From the NCBI GenBank assembly GCA_014925825.1, contig JACGCK010000030.1, positions 310,001 to 374,000 on the forward strand: a stretch of DNA of 64,000 nucleotides, in the 5' to 3' direction. The stretch comes from Pholiota molesta. Taxonomy: Eukaryota > Basidiomycota > Agaricomycetes > Agaricales > Strophariaceae. Shown here one piece after another: positions 26,201 through 36,835 of this stretch (its first letter is position 1; the number at the start of each line of letters is the position of its first letter). The notes under the pieces are model-generated. The model ran no database searches and had not been told where the DNA came from. It saw only the letters and a list, made by a program, of their open reading frames with translations. Both the position numbers and the translations under genes were made by a program.

Positions 26201-28388
26201 ACCGTCGCTGCCCAGATAAGAAGACCTTGCGCGTGGGTCGCCAACTGCCTGATGGCAAATTGGTCGGGTTTTCGCGCTCTCCAATCAACGTTTTCGAAAT
26301 GATGAGTGAAGTAATGCTCGATGATCTCATCAGAAACTGGAGGAAGGGGATAATGTTGAACTGGGATTTTAGTGAGGATCCGTTCGATAGAATGACTTGG
26401 GCGGCTAGTCAGGATAAATTTCAAAGATGACGATGAGAGGATTGGTGCGAGCGCCGCGAGTTCCGTAAGAAATGCCTCGTGATTTGACCATTCTTCTACA
26501 CCATCAATGACGACGACAAGCTGGTAGGGATACTCTAATTGATGAATTGGGGCGATAATATATGCCGTAAAATAATCTTGAAGAGGGCGATGAGGGCCAT
26601 TGAGTTTCCTTGCCGCCTTGGCAATATCGGCGATGGCTCGTGGGTGCATCTCTCCGAGTTGTCTGGAGATCATTTGAATGATGGTTTCGGGGTGTTCCTT
26701 AGGTAAGTTGGAGAGAAAGACACCCCCTGCAAGGCGGTCATCGTCCTCAAGAAGGTGGACCAGCTGCTGGCCTATCGTTGATTTCCCTAACCCTGCGGCG
26801 CCGTGGATCCAGAGGATCGGGTCATTGGGCGTATCTATCCAGCCAGATATATATCGCAGAACGTCGTCGCGGCTTCCGCCAAGGTATTCATTGCGCCTGT
26901 ACTTCGGATGGTTTGGAAGGCTGTTTAGCGTCGCATCGTCTGATTAATTTCTTTGCTCGATTTTTGTTCTTCGGTCAAGGGATTCAAGACATACCGAGTT
27001 TCATACTGATATCCTTGACGTCCAGCTGCATATGTATCTGACTCTCGATCTATTCGCTGTTTAGCACAGGGCGTCGGCATCACAAGAATTTGACAAACCT
27101 GAAATAGTTTGATGGCGCTATCCAGGTTCGTTCGAATCCCTTGGAGAGTACCCTTCTGCACATTGTTTTGAAGATAACGCCAAAATGGATTGAGTCCACT
27201 TAATTCGTCGCAATCCTTGGCTATGCCTTTAAGTGTCCTATTTAATCAACCAGTTACTACATTGCAATCTGCAAACACGGCTAATAATACTCACTTTGTA
27301 AACTTGTTCAGCGCTCGTCTGAGCTCCTTCGAGGGTTCCGTGGTACGATCAGAGCAAATCACAGCACAGGAGATGACGAACTCTCCCGCTGTGACTGCAA
27401 TTTGTCTCATGTCATCGTAATTTGAGCGCGTTTGCTGATAATTGTTCCGTAAATTGTCGAAAGCGGACAATATGTCAAAAACGTACTGTGACGGCGTTCA
27501 ACAAATTGACCACCCCTCCGATGGCTGTTTGCATCCAAGGTACTGGTATCATAGCGGTGGCATCCTTTACGACACCGAGGATGGTGATACCTGCGCCAAT
27601 GGTTGTATTTAGCACATTGGATAGTCGGTTCAAGGCTCCAAAGTCGCTATCATGGGCGAATATTGGGTGTGAGGACTGGGCGGTGTAAGATCGAGTGCGA
27701 CATCGTCAAAAGCTGGCAGCTAACCTTGACTTGGGTAATCTCATCCTCGACCATGCGCTTCAACGCGTCCAAGGATAGCACACCTTGTTCCAAATTAACC
27801 TTTTCGACTGTCCTAAATGTCGACAGATCGAAATGATAAGAACAAGTATCGGTGGGATACAGCTCCTGCATTCTTACTTGATAAATTCTGTTATTGATTC
27901 TGTGGCTTCTGCGCGATGATCATGGGCCTCAATAACAGATGCAAGTTGGACGCTGAACCCGGCGCAAGTCTCGAGGACACCGTTGAGCTGGGGGATAATA
28001 TCGTTAGAGATATTTATATGCATCAAAGAATGGATGGGATTACTTGATCGTCCTCATCCTTATCATGAATTCCAACAATAAGATGAATGAGCCTCTTGAG
28101 CTCGGGATTGTCTGCGAGAATATAGGTGATCCAGAGAACGGCAATATCTTTCTCAAACACTTTCGTCTTTACGAAAGCCTTCTGGGGAGCGACACGCGGC
28201 GGGGGTATAGCTGGTGCATTCGGCACTGTTGGCGCTACGTTGTCACTGGACGATTGTGGTGGTATGGGGCTCAGAGGAGGCTGGGTTGCCGCTATGTTGC
28301 TGGTCGACGCTCGTGAATGGGGAGTGATACTTCGAAGAAAGCTTTTAATTTTATCCCGTTTCCGTGTCGGCTTTGGTTGAGACGCCAT
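23293..28388 (-). CDS. NACHT-TPR STAND protein (NLR-like), copy C, complete
   Basis: Exons read: 28044-28388, 27878-27987, 27725-27812, 27487-27675, 27295-27434, 27099-27237, 26995-27049 and 23293-26939. They sum to 4713 nt (1570 residues) and end in TAG. Architecture as in A and B: leader MASQPKPTRKRDK, FEKDIAVLWIT helix, helical domain (IIPVPWMQTAIGGVVNLL), NACHT with Walker A GAAGLGKS and Walker B VVVIDGVEEW, then QQFHISFLQFM. Fourteen TPR units close the protein. A polar insertion (KSAGEGSNADIARDTEG) found only in C separates the winged-helix-like part from the TPRs. The C-terminal eight units form a 90-residue two-TPR period. Family knowledge supports an immune or allorecognition role; the ligand is unknown. 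Confidence 0.92.
23300..25160 (-). repeat. Fourteen TPR units of NLR copy C, partly as 270-bp doublets
   Basis: The ACGAGTCTGA motif recurs at 23371, 23641 and 23911, with GCGAGTCTGA at 24181, each 270 bp apart. Intermediate units (ACCAAAACGAGC type) lie half-way between. From about 24300 to 25130 the period returns to single 135-bp units, one of them 9 nt longer. Confidence 0.88.
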
Positions 28389-30353
28389 TGCTTTACGATC
28401 TGCAGGTCGATATGGGTGAATAGAGGAGGGTTTGTGGACGGAACGGCGGTGTATACGACTGCATGGCACATGGAAAACGCCGAGCAATGCTGAGGCCAAC
28501 GTATGATGGGAATCAGATGGGAACCTGAGATAGGAATATATGATCATGAGATCTGTTTCGATTTCGCAGCGAAATAAACGGCGAACGCATGCACGCAAGT
28601 TCAAATCCAGCTACTTGAGTGGCAGAGTAGAGAAGAGGTACGCATTCTGTGGATCATCCAAGGCAAGAGAATAATGAAGGTTCCAGGAAGACATGACTCG
28701 GAGGAGACGAATATTTGTTGGAGGCCGCCTTTGAAGTTTGGATTGGAGACTCACTGGCAGAGGATTGGATTTGGAGGCGCGTTGCAATGTTCGTTGCGCC
28801 ATCGCGCCGTCGCGTGGCTAAGCATGCACGTGATGGTACAGTTCACGTGTCGCAGCCAGACGCGTTTCGCCAATCGCCTACTACTACACTTGCATTGTCC
28901 AGAGCTCGGGCCTGCTCGGGCTGACTCTGAGCATCGTCTCCTGCAGTGCTGATATACCCGAGAAGCGCGAGCGAAGATGCCTTGCATCCAACTTGGCGTC
29001 GTCGCCGTCGGACGGCTCCGTGCAACACGCTGACGAGCCGTCAGCCTATGGTTGCAACACCATCCATTTCCACACTGGCACAGCGGCGGCAACGGTAACA
29101 AACACAATCTCAGCAGTATCTGCCAGCAATTTTTTTTACGGAGCCTGTCCATGCGCCGTCGAGGTATCAGCTTCGTCACCTCGTTGCCTCAGCGTGAATG
29201 TCCCCTTTGCCTCTCTTGGGAGCAATAATTTTTGGCCTGGCAAGTGGAGCCGTCGCTCGAACTCGCAATCAATGCCAACACATTTATATACTGCGGTGCA
29301 TTTATGTTCAGGTGTGTGGTGATTATTTGTGCATTTTCTATCTGATTCTGGACTTAGGCCTATTTCTTCTAGGTAAATCCTACGCTCACGAGTCTAGACT
29401 GGACGGCGGTCATGTCATGGATGATGTGCGAGGCGTTCGTTCTGCGATGGCATGATCACATACTTCTGTCTGCACACGCATGTATGACTTCATCACGCAG
29501 TCGCAAACAAAATTGATACCAACTAAAAGCAGAAACGCTGGGTATGCACCTTTATGAGTAATACTTATCTCCTTGTTGGTGGTCCAGAATCTACTGCCCT
29601 ACTTGAGGAATCATAAACTTGTATTTAATTCGTTATCCTCAGTGGCAGCTCTGGATTATAGCATATAAGGCGAGATTCCAACCATTTCACCAACTTCGCG
29701 CGTTTACATCCTCCCATTAGAACATATCCTTGACGATGGGCATAAATTCATAAATATCAATCCTTGTCAACTCACTGACATATCTCTCCATGATTGAGAG
29801 GACTACGCGAAAAACGGGTTGAAAGCTGTGTTCGTGACCCCAGCCTCAAGCTAAAAAAAGATCGCATCAACGAGATATATATATGAAGCTCTGTGAGACT
29901 CTATCTTTCCATCACACGTCGTTTCCTAAAAGCAACAATAAATCACATCAGCATAGCATATGTACAGGCTAGCATCGGACGACAGATCGTGCAACGCGCA
30001 ACGGGGTGATAGGTCTGTTCAATGCGCTTCTAGCGGTTGTTTAGATCTTTTATATACGTCGCGGAAGCTGTCGATCAATCTTAGTGCTGGTCTCTCTTTT
30101 TCTCGCCTTCCTTGCCACCATTTTTTCTCTTTGATTTCTTAGTTCCTCTGGTGAGTGAAGCACAGACGGACCCAAATGGCAGACTGATCCTGATACAAAG
30201 TGTTTCTTGTAGCTCTCATTCTTTCTTTAACATCCAAGCCTCGTGCTATCAGGAGCTGGCATCCCTCCGTCCTCTCTTTATGAATACTACCTCTTAATCT
30301 GGAGAAATTACGCAGTCCAACGACTTCACCACTTCCAATCATGTTCATTTACG
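28389..30353. other. Intergenic between NLR copy C and the GPCR gene
   Basis: The first roughly 60 bases resemble the leaders of NLR copies A and B. The remainder has short open frames on both strands (28751-29179 minus, 28993-29322 plus) with biased composition and no family resemblance. I see no supported gene. The last few hundred bases probably hold the GPCR promoter and 5' leader; a CT-rich stretch lies at about 30090-30130. Confidence 0.4.
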
Positions 30354-32049
30354 ATGGAGCAAGAAAAGCGGGCATCTCGGTACGTACAACAACCACGATT
30401 CCTACGTCCAACCCTTCTTACTGGTCCGAATTTACTACAGCTAATCGCGCTTACGGCTCTCAGCTCTCTTCTATCCATCGCATATCTCTTCGTTGTAGGT
30501 CCTACGTCGTTCTCATTCCCCGCTGCATCTCATAAACTGCAACAAAGATACACCGCCCAACGGCTAAAACCTTCAAAAGTACCCATCTATTTGGATATTT
30601 TACTTGTCTTCTCGTCGCCAATGTCATCCAGAGTGTTGGGACGATGATCGACTTCGAATGGATTGCAAAGGGCGGCGTCGTTGAGGGGTTCGCATGCAGT
30701 CTTCAAGGTAAGCGAACCTGTCTAAACATTGACTGGCATCAACTTCATATAAACGTCGACCATTTTAGGCGGCCTTAAGCAGGCAGGGAATTTGAGCGCG
30801 TCATTCTGGTATGCCGTCCACGTCCGTCCGACGAACTGATTATCTGAGAGGACGATCCAGGTCGCTCGTCATTTGCGTCCACATCTTTCTCCTTCTGTTC
30901 TTCAAAATCCGGTCGAATCGGGCAACGTTTATCGCACTCATAGTCCTGACATGGACCGTCGTCCTTCTTATCCCCTTGATTGGACGTTTCGTGCTCCAGA
31001 GACCTGAACTGGGACCATATTACGGGATCGCGGGCGAATGGTACGTCCTGTTTTTCAGAATCATGATTCGAATCTCTTGTAATGGCGACCGATCCGTTGA
31101 CTGGGATACACGCACTTAGGTGCTGGATAACGTCGAACTACCAAGACGAGAGGATATTCCTTGAATGCGTTTTCGTGAGTAGAGACAAAATTACGTCCTG
31201 TATGAGTGCAATATAACTCATCTTGCGATACCATCGTCTGCATATTCAGGCGCTTTTCACGATAGTGATTAGCTCTATTTTATATATCGCCATCTTCCTT
31301 CGGTTTCGCGGAAATCTGGTCGAAGACAAGAACATAAAGTGGAAACTACGGCTTATTGGAAGGGGTGGTGCGCAAAACTTTGCAGGAGGTGATGAGTATG
31401 CGGGTAGCATGGATAGGGCGATGACAAAGATCGCGAAAAATATGATTTGGTGAGTTTTGCTGTCTCGAGACTGCTAAATTCTAACGCATGCTTTCGCTCA
31501 ATGATAGGTACCCAGTACGTCCTTTACATTGATTCCCAGTCGAGTCTTGGTTTTTTTTTCTCCTTTGTTGACATGATATATACAGGTATCGTATACAGCA
31601 ATCATGCTGCCTATGACAATAATTCGCATCGTTGAGCTCAAGTATAATTCGGTCCCCTTCGCCTTGACCGCAGTGTCCGGAATAATTTTCAATTCCATGG
31701 GTATGCATGTCTCTAACATTTCTTACACTTCGTATATATACTGAACGATTACGCATCCACGCAAGGTCTCGTCAACGTCATTCTATTGCTCTACATTTCA
31801 CGCGCGTTCCAACAACTCGATACTCTCCCTCAAGTATCTCCTAGTCGCGAGTACTACAAACGCTCCATGGAAAAGACAAGGGAAGGTTCCTTCTACGACC
31901 GAAAGGGAAGCCACGAACAGTATGAGGACCTAGTACACGATTCGCTGCCTCGGCTCGTCAAAGTAACTCTTCCGACGAAGCCTGCGGGGACCTACGTTGC
32001 GCCAGACTCATGGAAGACAGGATCTCCTGGAGGTAAAATATACGGATGA
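30354..32049 (+). CDS. Seven-helix GPCR, cAMP-receptor/Git3-like
   Basis: Plasma-membrane receptor expected to couple to a heterotrimeric G protein, perhaps in nutrient or pheromone-independent sensing (family inference). Exons: 30354-30494, 30548-30707, 30769-30808, 30861-31040, 31120-31174, 31250-31449, 31508-31514, 31586-31700 and 31766-32049, totalling 1182 nt (393 residues). Hydrophobic helices are visible, in order: LLQLIALTALSSLL; LLVANVIQSVGTM with DFEWIAKGG and a Cys (FACSLQ); SLVICVHIFLLLFF; FIALIVLTWTVVLLIPL; a loop with GEWCWITSNYQDER; FTIVISSILYIAIFLRFRGN; WYPVSYTAIMLPMTIIRI; and ALTAVSGIIFNSMGLVNVILL. The Cys in the third-helix segment and the one in GEWCW can form the usual disulfide. 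Exon 7 has only 7 nt but restores the family WYP motif in helix six. The C-tail is short and basic/charged. The start at MEQEKRASR is the only one in frame with helix one. Confidence 0.85.
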
Positions 32050-32860
32050 TTTGGAATGATGGTGTAATATACCCCTACGGACACAGCGATACTTGGACAT
32101 TCGACCTTTCATTACGATTGGACTATAATTGATGACCTACTACTTATCTACCCTAAATTTCTTGCCCAAATTGAGGAACTTATGCTGAGCTGGAATTGAG
32201 CGAAGGCAGGCTTAAAATTTAAATAGCCGGGAGCGATGGTCTTGGATGGATTTTAGTAAGTATGCCTTGCGCTCAGCTCCATTCTGGGAATAGCGCCTTT
32301 TTCAAGTTGTGTAGTGGAAGATATGGGTCGCCATCCTGTGATTACGACTCTCAAGGTAATACGGACACTTTCAGTATGAATCAGCAGGTTCAAAAATAAC
32401 TATACCTGAAGCTTGAAGACTGAAGGGATAAAAGCTCCGAACGTAGGTACTTGAATTTGGGAAAGTGATATGCCAAATTTAGAAATTAATATTCCATGGC
32501 ATATTCTAAAAATATAACTGCCACTCGAATTGAAAGGCTGCCATCCACATCAGAATCTGCCCTATTTGCGGTGGCTTTGGGGTTGTTTGGGGATGATTTG
32601 GGTCCTCGAAACGGTGAAGAACGGTCGCTGAACGTTCGAACCCCATCGTTACCATTCCCAAGGTACAGAACTCGTCAAAAACTCGTTAAAACTTGCGAAA
32701 ATGCCACAGAGACTCCTCCCTCGCTCAACAAGTGGGAAGCCGACGTCTCAGGAGGGAGCGTTAGTTATGGATCCATTTTAGTAGGCCTTCTCAATGCGTT
32801 CGGTTATTTCAACGGTCTCATCGTTGGCCTCTAGCTCCTACGCCAGCCGTTTCGTCATTT
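32050..32860. other. Intergenic, possible decayed exon
   Basis: An open plus-strand frame at 32496-32834 (112 codons, MAYSKNITATRIERL) lies just before the BTB-like gene. It might be its upstream exon or noise. I could not connect it by a convincing splice pair. Confidence 0.35.
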
Positions 32861-32910
32861 GAGACAAAGAGAATGACGATAACAATCCAGAGGGTCCAGA
32901 GGACCCTCGC

Positions 32911-33687
32911 ATGCGTGCCATCGTCGTCGAAGAGCCAAGGAGCGAAAGACATATCGAATTTAACGTCCAAACCGACGCTATCTCTGCCGTATCTCCATAT
33001 ATCAAGACGATGTTCGACATATATCCTACGAAAAGGAGGCTCGGGATTTCTGCCACAGCAGACCACATGCAGATTCTCCTGAAGTACATGAAAACCCACA
33101 CCTTTGATCCCACTGACATCTCCCATCGACATCGAAACAAACACGACATCGTCTTCAGACACATCGATTTCTACCTATTCTGTCAAAAAATGGGATATAA
33201 ATCACTCGCGGACGTGGTGCGCATTGGAATCCAGGCTAGCTTGGAGCTCTTGGCTTGGTCTCCAGCACCCGGCGAAAAGGACAGTGTTTTGTTATACCCG
33301 AACGAAGGATCCAACGGAAAGCCATCGCACGCACCCCTCTTGAAATCTTTGATTTCAGCCTGCGAATTGTATTATCCAAAGATTAAACGAGGCGACCCCA
33401 TCAAGAGAAGTCTTCTGATATATAGCTATCACCTCTGGCCATCCTTCGAGCTCTATTTTTCAAACCGGCGCCCCAGTATTCACCACCAAGCCAGAGAAAT
33501 TTCCGAGCTCTGGGCCGCCATGAATGAATACCATATAAAAACGCCGGATATATATAAAAGTGAAGCTCCAGAATACAGCATTAGAACCAATTTTGTTCTA
33601 TGGATGTTAGGTGTGCCGACCTTCGAAATGATTACTGTAGCTTCCCTGGCCTGTTGTTATTTTGTGTATAGGTCAAAATCTAAATAA
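32911..33687 (+). CDS. BTB/POZ-like protein with C-terminal hydrophobic segment
   Basis: A single open frame of 258 codons. Residues about 15-110 follow a BTB/POZ pattern: IEFNVQTDAISAVSPYIKTMF, then LGISATADHMQILLKYMKTH, and a helix near FYLFCQKMGYKSLADVV. BTB domains usually mediate dimerisation or cullin-3 binding, so an adaptor role is possible (inference). The last 30 residues form one hydrophobic segment (EMITVASLACCYFVY) ending in basic RSKSK, suggesting a tail anchor. In-frame sequence upstream of the ATG (ENDDNNPEGPEDP) is also protein-like and open back to about 32862, so an upstream exon may exist and the true start may lie earlier. An orphan of low similarity; the BTB call is by pattern only. 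Confidence 0.5.
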   Translation: MRAIVVEEPRSERHIEFNVQTDAISAVSPYIKTMFDIYPTKRRLGISATADHMQILLKYMKTHTFDPTDISHRHRNKHDIVFRHIDFYLFCQKMGYKSLADVVRIGIQASLELLAWSPAPGEKDSVLLYPNEGSNGKPSHAPLLKSLISACELYYPKIKRGDPIKRSLLIYSYHLWPSFELYFSNRRPSIHHQAREISELWAAMNEYHIKTPDIYKSEAPEYSIRTNFVLWMLGVPTFEMITVASLACCYFVYRSKSK

Positions 33688-34167
33688 ATAAAGCGTACAA
33701 TGGACAAGTCTAGTTTTTTTTTGTGAATACTTACCCTTGTATTCAGTTTTTGTCCAAGCAATAAATGGGAGGCTACGACACTGGTTTCATGATGTTGAGT
33801 TCAAGATAGCCAGCTTGGGTGTTGATATTTATGCCTTGGTCTCCGGTTCCGGGATTTGGCGATTGCGGTTCATTACCTCCAGGAAGCGCCTTCAGAGTAA
33901 CATTGATGTTGGCAGGCGGTGCTGTGTTTACTACTTAAGTATTACCTCTATTAGTTTGTAGCGTATCACTTCATTCCCCATAGACTTTCTTAGAATACAT
34001 ATGCTACAATCAGGAACAAGTTCGGTTTCGCACAAATGGCCATTGTACACACATCGCCGCAACGTCTTGAACAGTTCGGCAGCTCTCCAAAACTGTCGCC
34101 TGTCTCAAATACATCAGGCGTAGTCGTCACATGAACGATATGAAGATATGAACGATATAAGAAGCAA
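33688..34167. other. Intergenic, with a possible short minus-strand exon
   Basis: A minus-strand frame from about 33930 to a TAG at 33773 encodes a plausible protein tail (NINVTLKALPGGNEP, GYLELNIMKPVS) after an AAGTAG acceptor-like site. No upstream exons could be found, since the carboxyltransferase gene starts its last exon at 34275. It may be a relic. The rest is AT-rich. Confidence 0.25.
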
Positions 34168-36520
34168 TTATAATTTGTATCCTCGACTAGCAGAAGGTAG
34201 AACATCTGGACCATGGGCTGCTCGCTTGGAGGCCAAAAGCTGTGGCAATATATGCTTGTACACATGAGACGCCCACTACATTGAACGAGCAAACCAAATT
34301 TTAGAACGCAAGAAAAGCATGCCAGGAAAACTTGAAATTCACCTCACACGCGGCCGGCCTCGTATCTCGAGGGTCAATGATCTCTTCCACTCCAAACTTA
34401 TGCGCCGTCTTGAGCGGGCTGCGCACATCTTCGAATTTTGCCAACAGGTCGTTCATGAGTTTGTCTCTCTCCTCTGGAGAACCGGTTGCGTCGAGTTGGC
34501 GCTTATAGGCGGCCTCTATACCACCCTCTAGGGGCAAGCTACCCCAATCGCCTGATGGCCTGTTTGAAAGTGCAAGAAATCAGTACATATATGTGAGCAG
34601 TCATGAGCGAGAGTAAGTAATCGGAAGAGAGAAATTGAACTGACCAAGAAACGCGGTCGCCCGCTCCATCGTTGGGATCTGCGAACACGCCACCGGCAAC
34701 TCCGAATGCTCTGCGGAGTATGACAGTGTAGATGGGAGTCGTGGAATGATACAAAGCAGCCATGGCGGAGGCTCCATGGCGAATGGTAGCCGTTCGCTCA
34801 GCAAGTGATCCTTAAAAATCCGGTAAATAATACAGCGCAAGCCTAAATAAAGACCACATACATACCAATTGCAAAGCCAGGTTGGTCGACAAGGTTTAAA
34901 ATAGGGAGGCTAGGATAATATATGAAGCGCTATAAGAAATTTGAACTATTACGGATTTGAAAGCATTTTGTACCTAAAATGATTGCACAAATTGAGGAAT
35001 TTCGCAGTCTTTTGGCTTCCTAGGGCGTCGATAGCACCTGCGATTATTGTTCAGAGTTGGAATTTCGATAAATGCCCAAGAAAACGCTGACCTCCGTTAA
35101 CCTTGCAATCGCTGGTTAAAATACCAATAGGTAGTCCTCCAAGTCTCGCGAATCCTGTAACGATGCATCGCCCCCACGTCTCACCGATTTCGAAAAAAGA
35201 TGTAGAATCGTCGTGAGGATTAGCATCGATGTCCACAATCAACTTAACAAGCTTGCGAATATCATAAGGTCTTGCGCGCCGTCTCGGAATAACACGAACG
35301 AGTTCCTCTTCCTTCCGCGTTGTAGGATCGGACGAAACGCTTATGGGCGGCAGCTGGAAAATCGATGAAGGAAGATATGAGAGGAATGTGGCGATTTGCA
35401 GGAATGCGTCTAGTTCGGATGTCGCCACGTTATCCACTGTGCCATTGGTAGCATGGATTTCCCAGCCACCAAGGGCTTCTTTGGATAGGTCCTCGAAGGT
35501 CGCCTGTTTAACGACGGGTGGGCCTGCAGCGAATAGCTGACTCAGGCCTTTAACCATAACGCTGTCGTCGAAAATGTTTTATCAGCGTCATATGCAATGC
35601 TATAGCTTTAGAGATATACCTGAAATGCCCAATGACCGTCTTTGCAGCAGCAAGGCCCACAACGGGCCCTAATAGAGCAGATACGACTGGTACCACGGCA
35701 AGTGCATCCATGCTTCGACCAAGGCCCGCCATCCCAGGAATATACGTAGCTCCGAGTGTGAGATCTATACAAATTTTAATTTCAATCCCTGGTTCAAGGA
35801 GGACTAAGAAAGTACTAACACGTAGCAACGCTCCCTCCTCCGCTTGAACCGTCCAATAACCTAATCTAAAATGCATGGTTTTATTAAAGTTATGCAATTG
35901 AAAAGTTCATAACAATACGCTTACTAGAGGAACCCTTGCCCTCATGGCTAACGTCTGAAGCTCAAATTAACGAACAGCAGTGGGTCAATTATATTTGGGT
36001 TCACAGACCTCTCCATATGGCGCCTTCATTCCAATTCCACCATCTGCATGTCCACCTCTTACACTAAAATCGTCGGCGGTAACGAACACCTTGCGGTTCC
36101 TTACGCGACCCCATCCTGTTACCGAGTTCCTGAAGCAAGAAAAATAAGCATAGGCATGAATACAGCATATCATATTGAACGTACGCAGGGATAAATGATT
36201 CCAGCTCTCCTTGTTCATTCAATATGGGTCGGCCGGTAATAGATCCAACTTCAATAAAGGAGTCGGGATCCAGTAATGCTGCAATGCGCTCGCGAACCCA
36301 TAACTTGCTGTTCGCTTTTTGTCGAATGTATCCAGGGTCTTTGAGATTTGGGGCGCGTATAAGACGTTGTTGGGCTCTCAACTCCTCTAAAGGATGCTGC
36401 AAAGAAACAGCCATACATTAGATTCACTAGCAACCGTGGACAAGCAATAATAATTCGAATGCGCACCTCCCAACTGGCACTGTCATCCTTCTTCCCACTA
36501 CTGATTCCGTCCGAAGGCAT
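34168..36520 (-). CDS. Acyl-CoA carboxylase, carboxyltransferase (beta) subunit
   Basis: Transfers CO2 from carboxybiotin to an acyl-CoA; partner of the divergent gene at 36836. Twelve exons: 36467-36520, 36185-36396, 36009-36129, 35925-35954, 35820-35865, 35620-35764, 35092-35561, 34974-35037, 34866-34909, 34645-34810, 34343-34559 and 34168-34275, totalling 1677 nt (558 residues), close to the 500-560 residues of propionyl- or methylcrotonyl-CoA carboxylase beta chains. Seen in order: RQKANSKLWVRERIAALLD, VTGWGRVRNRKVFV with DDFSVRGG, LLDGSSGGGSVATY, YIPGMAGLG, LLGPVVGLAAAK, LFAAGPPVVK, ALGGWEIHATNGTVDNVA, then the second half with RCIVTGFARLGGLPIGIL, NLVDQPGFAIG and ATIRHGASAMAALYHST. No clear mitochondrial presequence (MPSDGISSGKKDD is acidic and polar), so a cytosolic location is inferred. 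The acyl substrate cannot be told from sequence alone. Confidence 0.9.
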
Positions 36521-36835
36521 CCGAGTCGTTAATTGCTGGTTAAGCTGTAGATGAGTGACCTAGGATATGCAGAGGCCAAAACGATGCAAAATGCATAGAA
36601 TACTTGCTTGTTATCTCCACGATGCTCCCAAGCTCTGTATAAGCCTTGAAAGAAACAAGAAAGCGCTCGGCTCCCTCAATTCCCGGAAAGTGACCCCATG
36701 ACTGCCCAGAATTGCTCCCTGCACCTCAATTTCGAAATCCAGACATACGCCGGATTGAGGGATTGAGCCCCCTCCCTGGTCGCACCTTGATAAAGAGGAC
36801 GCGTGTATTCTGCTGCAAGATTTTCCGCATCGATA
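36521..36835. promoter_or_regulatory. Shared bidirectional promoter of the carboxylase subunit genes
   Basis: The 315 bases between two divergent start codons must hold both promoters. Such head-to-head arrangement would help equal expression of the two subunits. No specific factor site is assigned. Confidence 0.55.
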
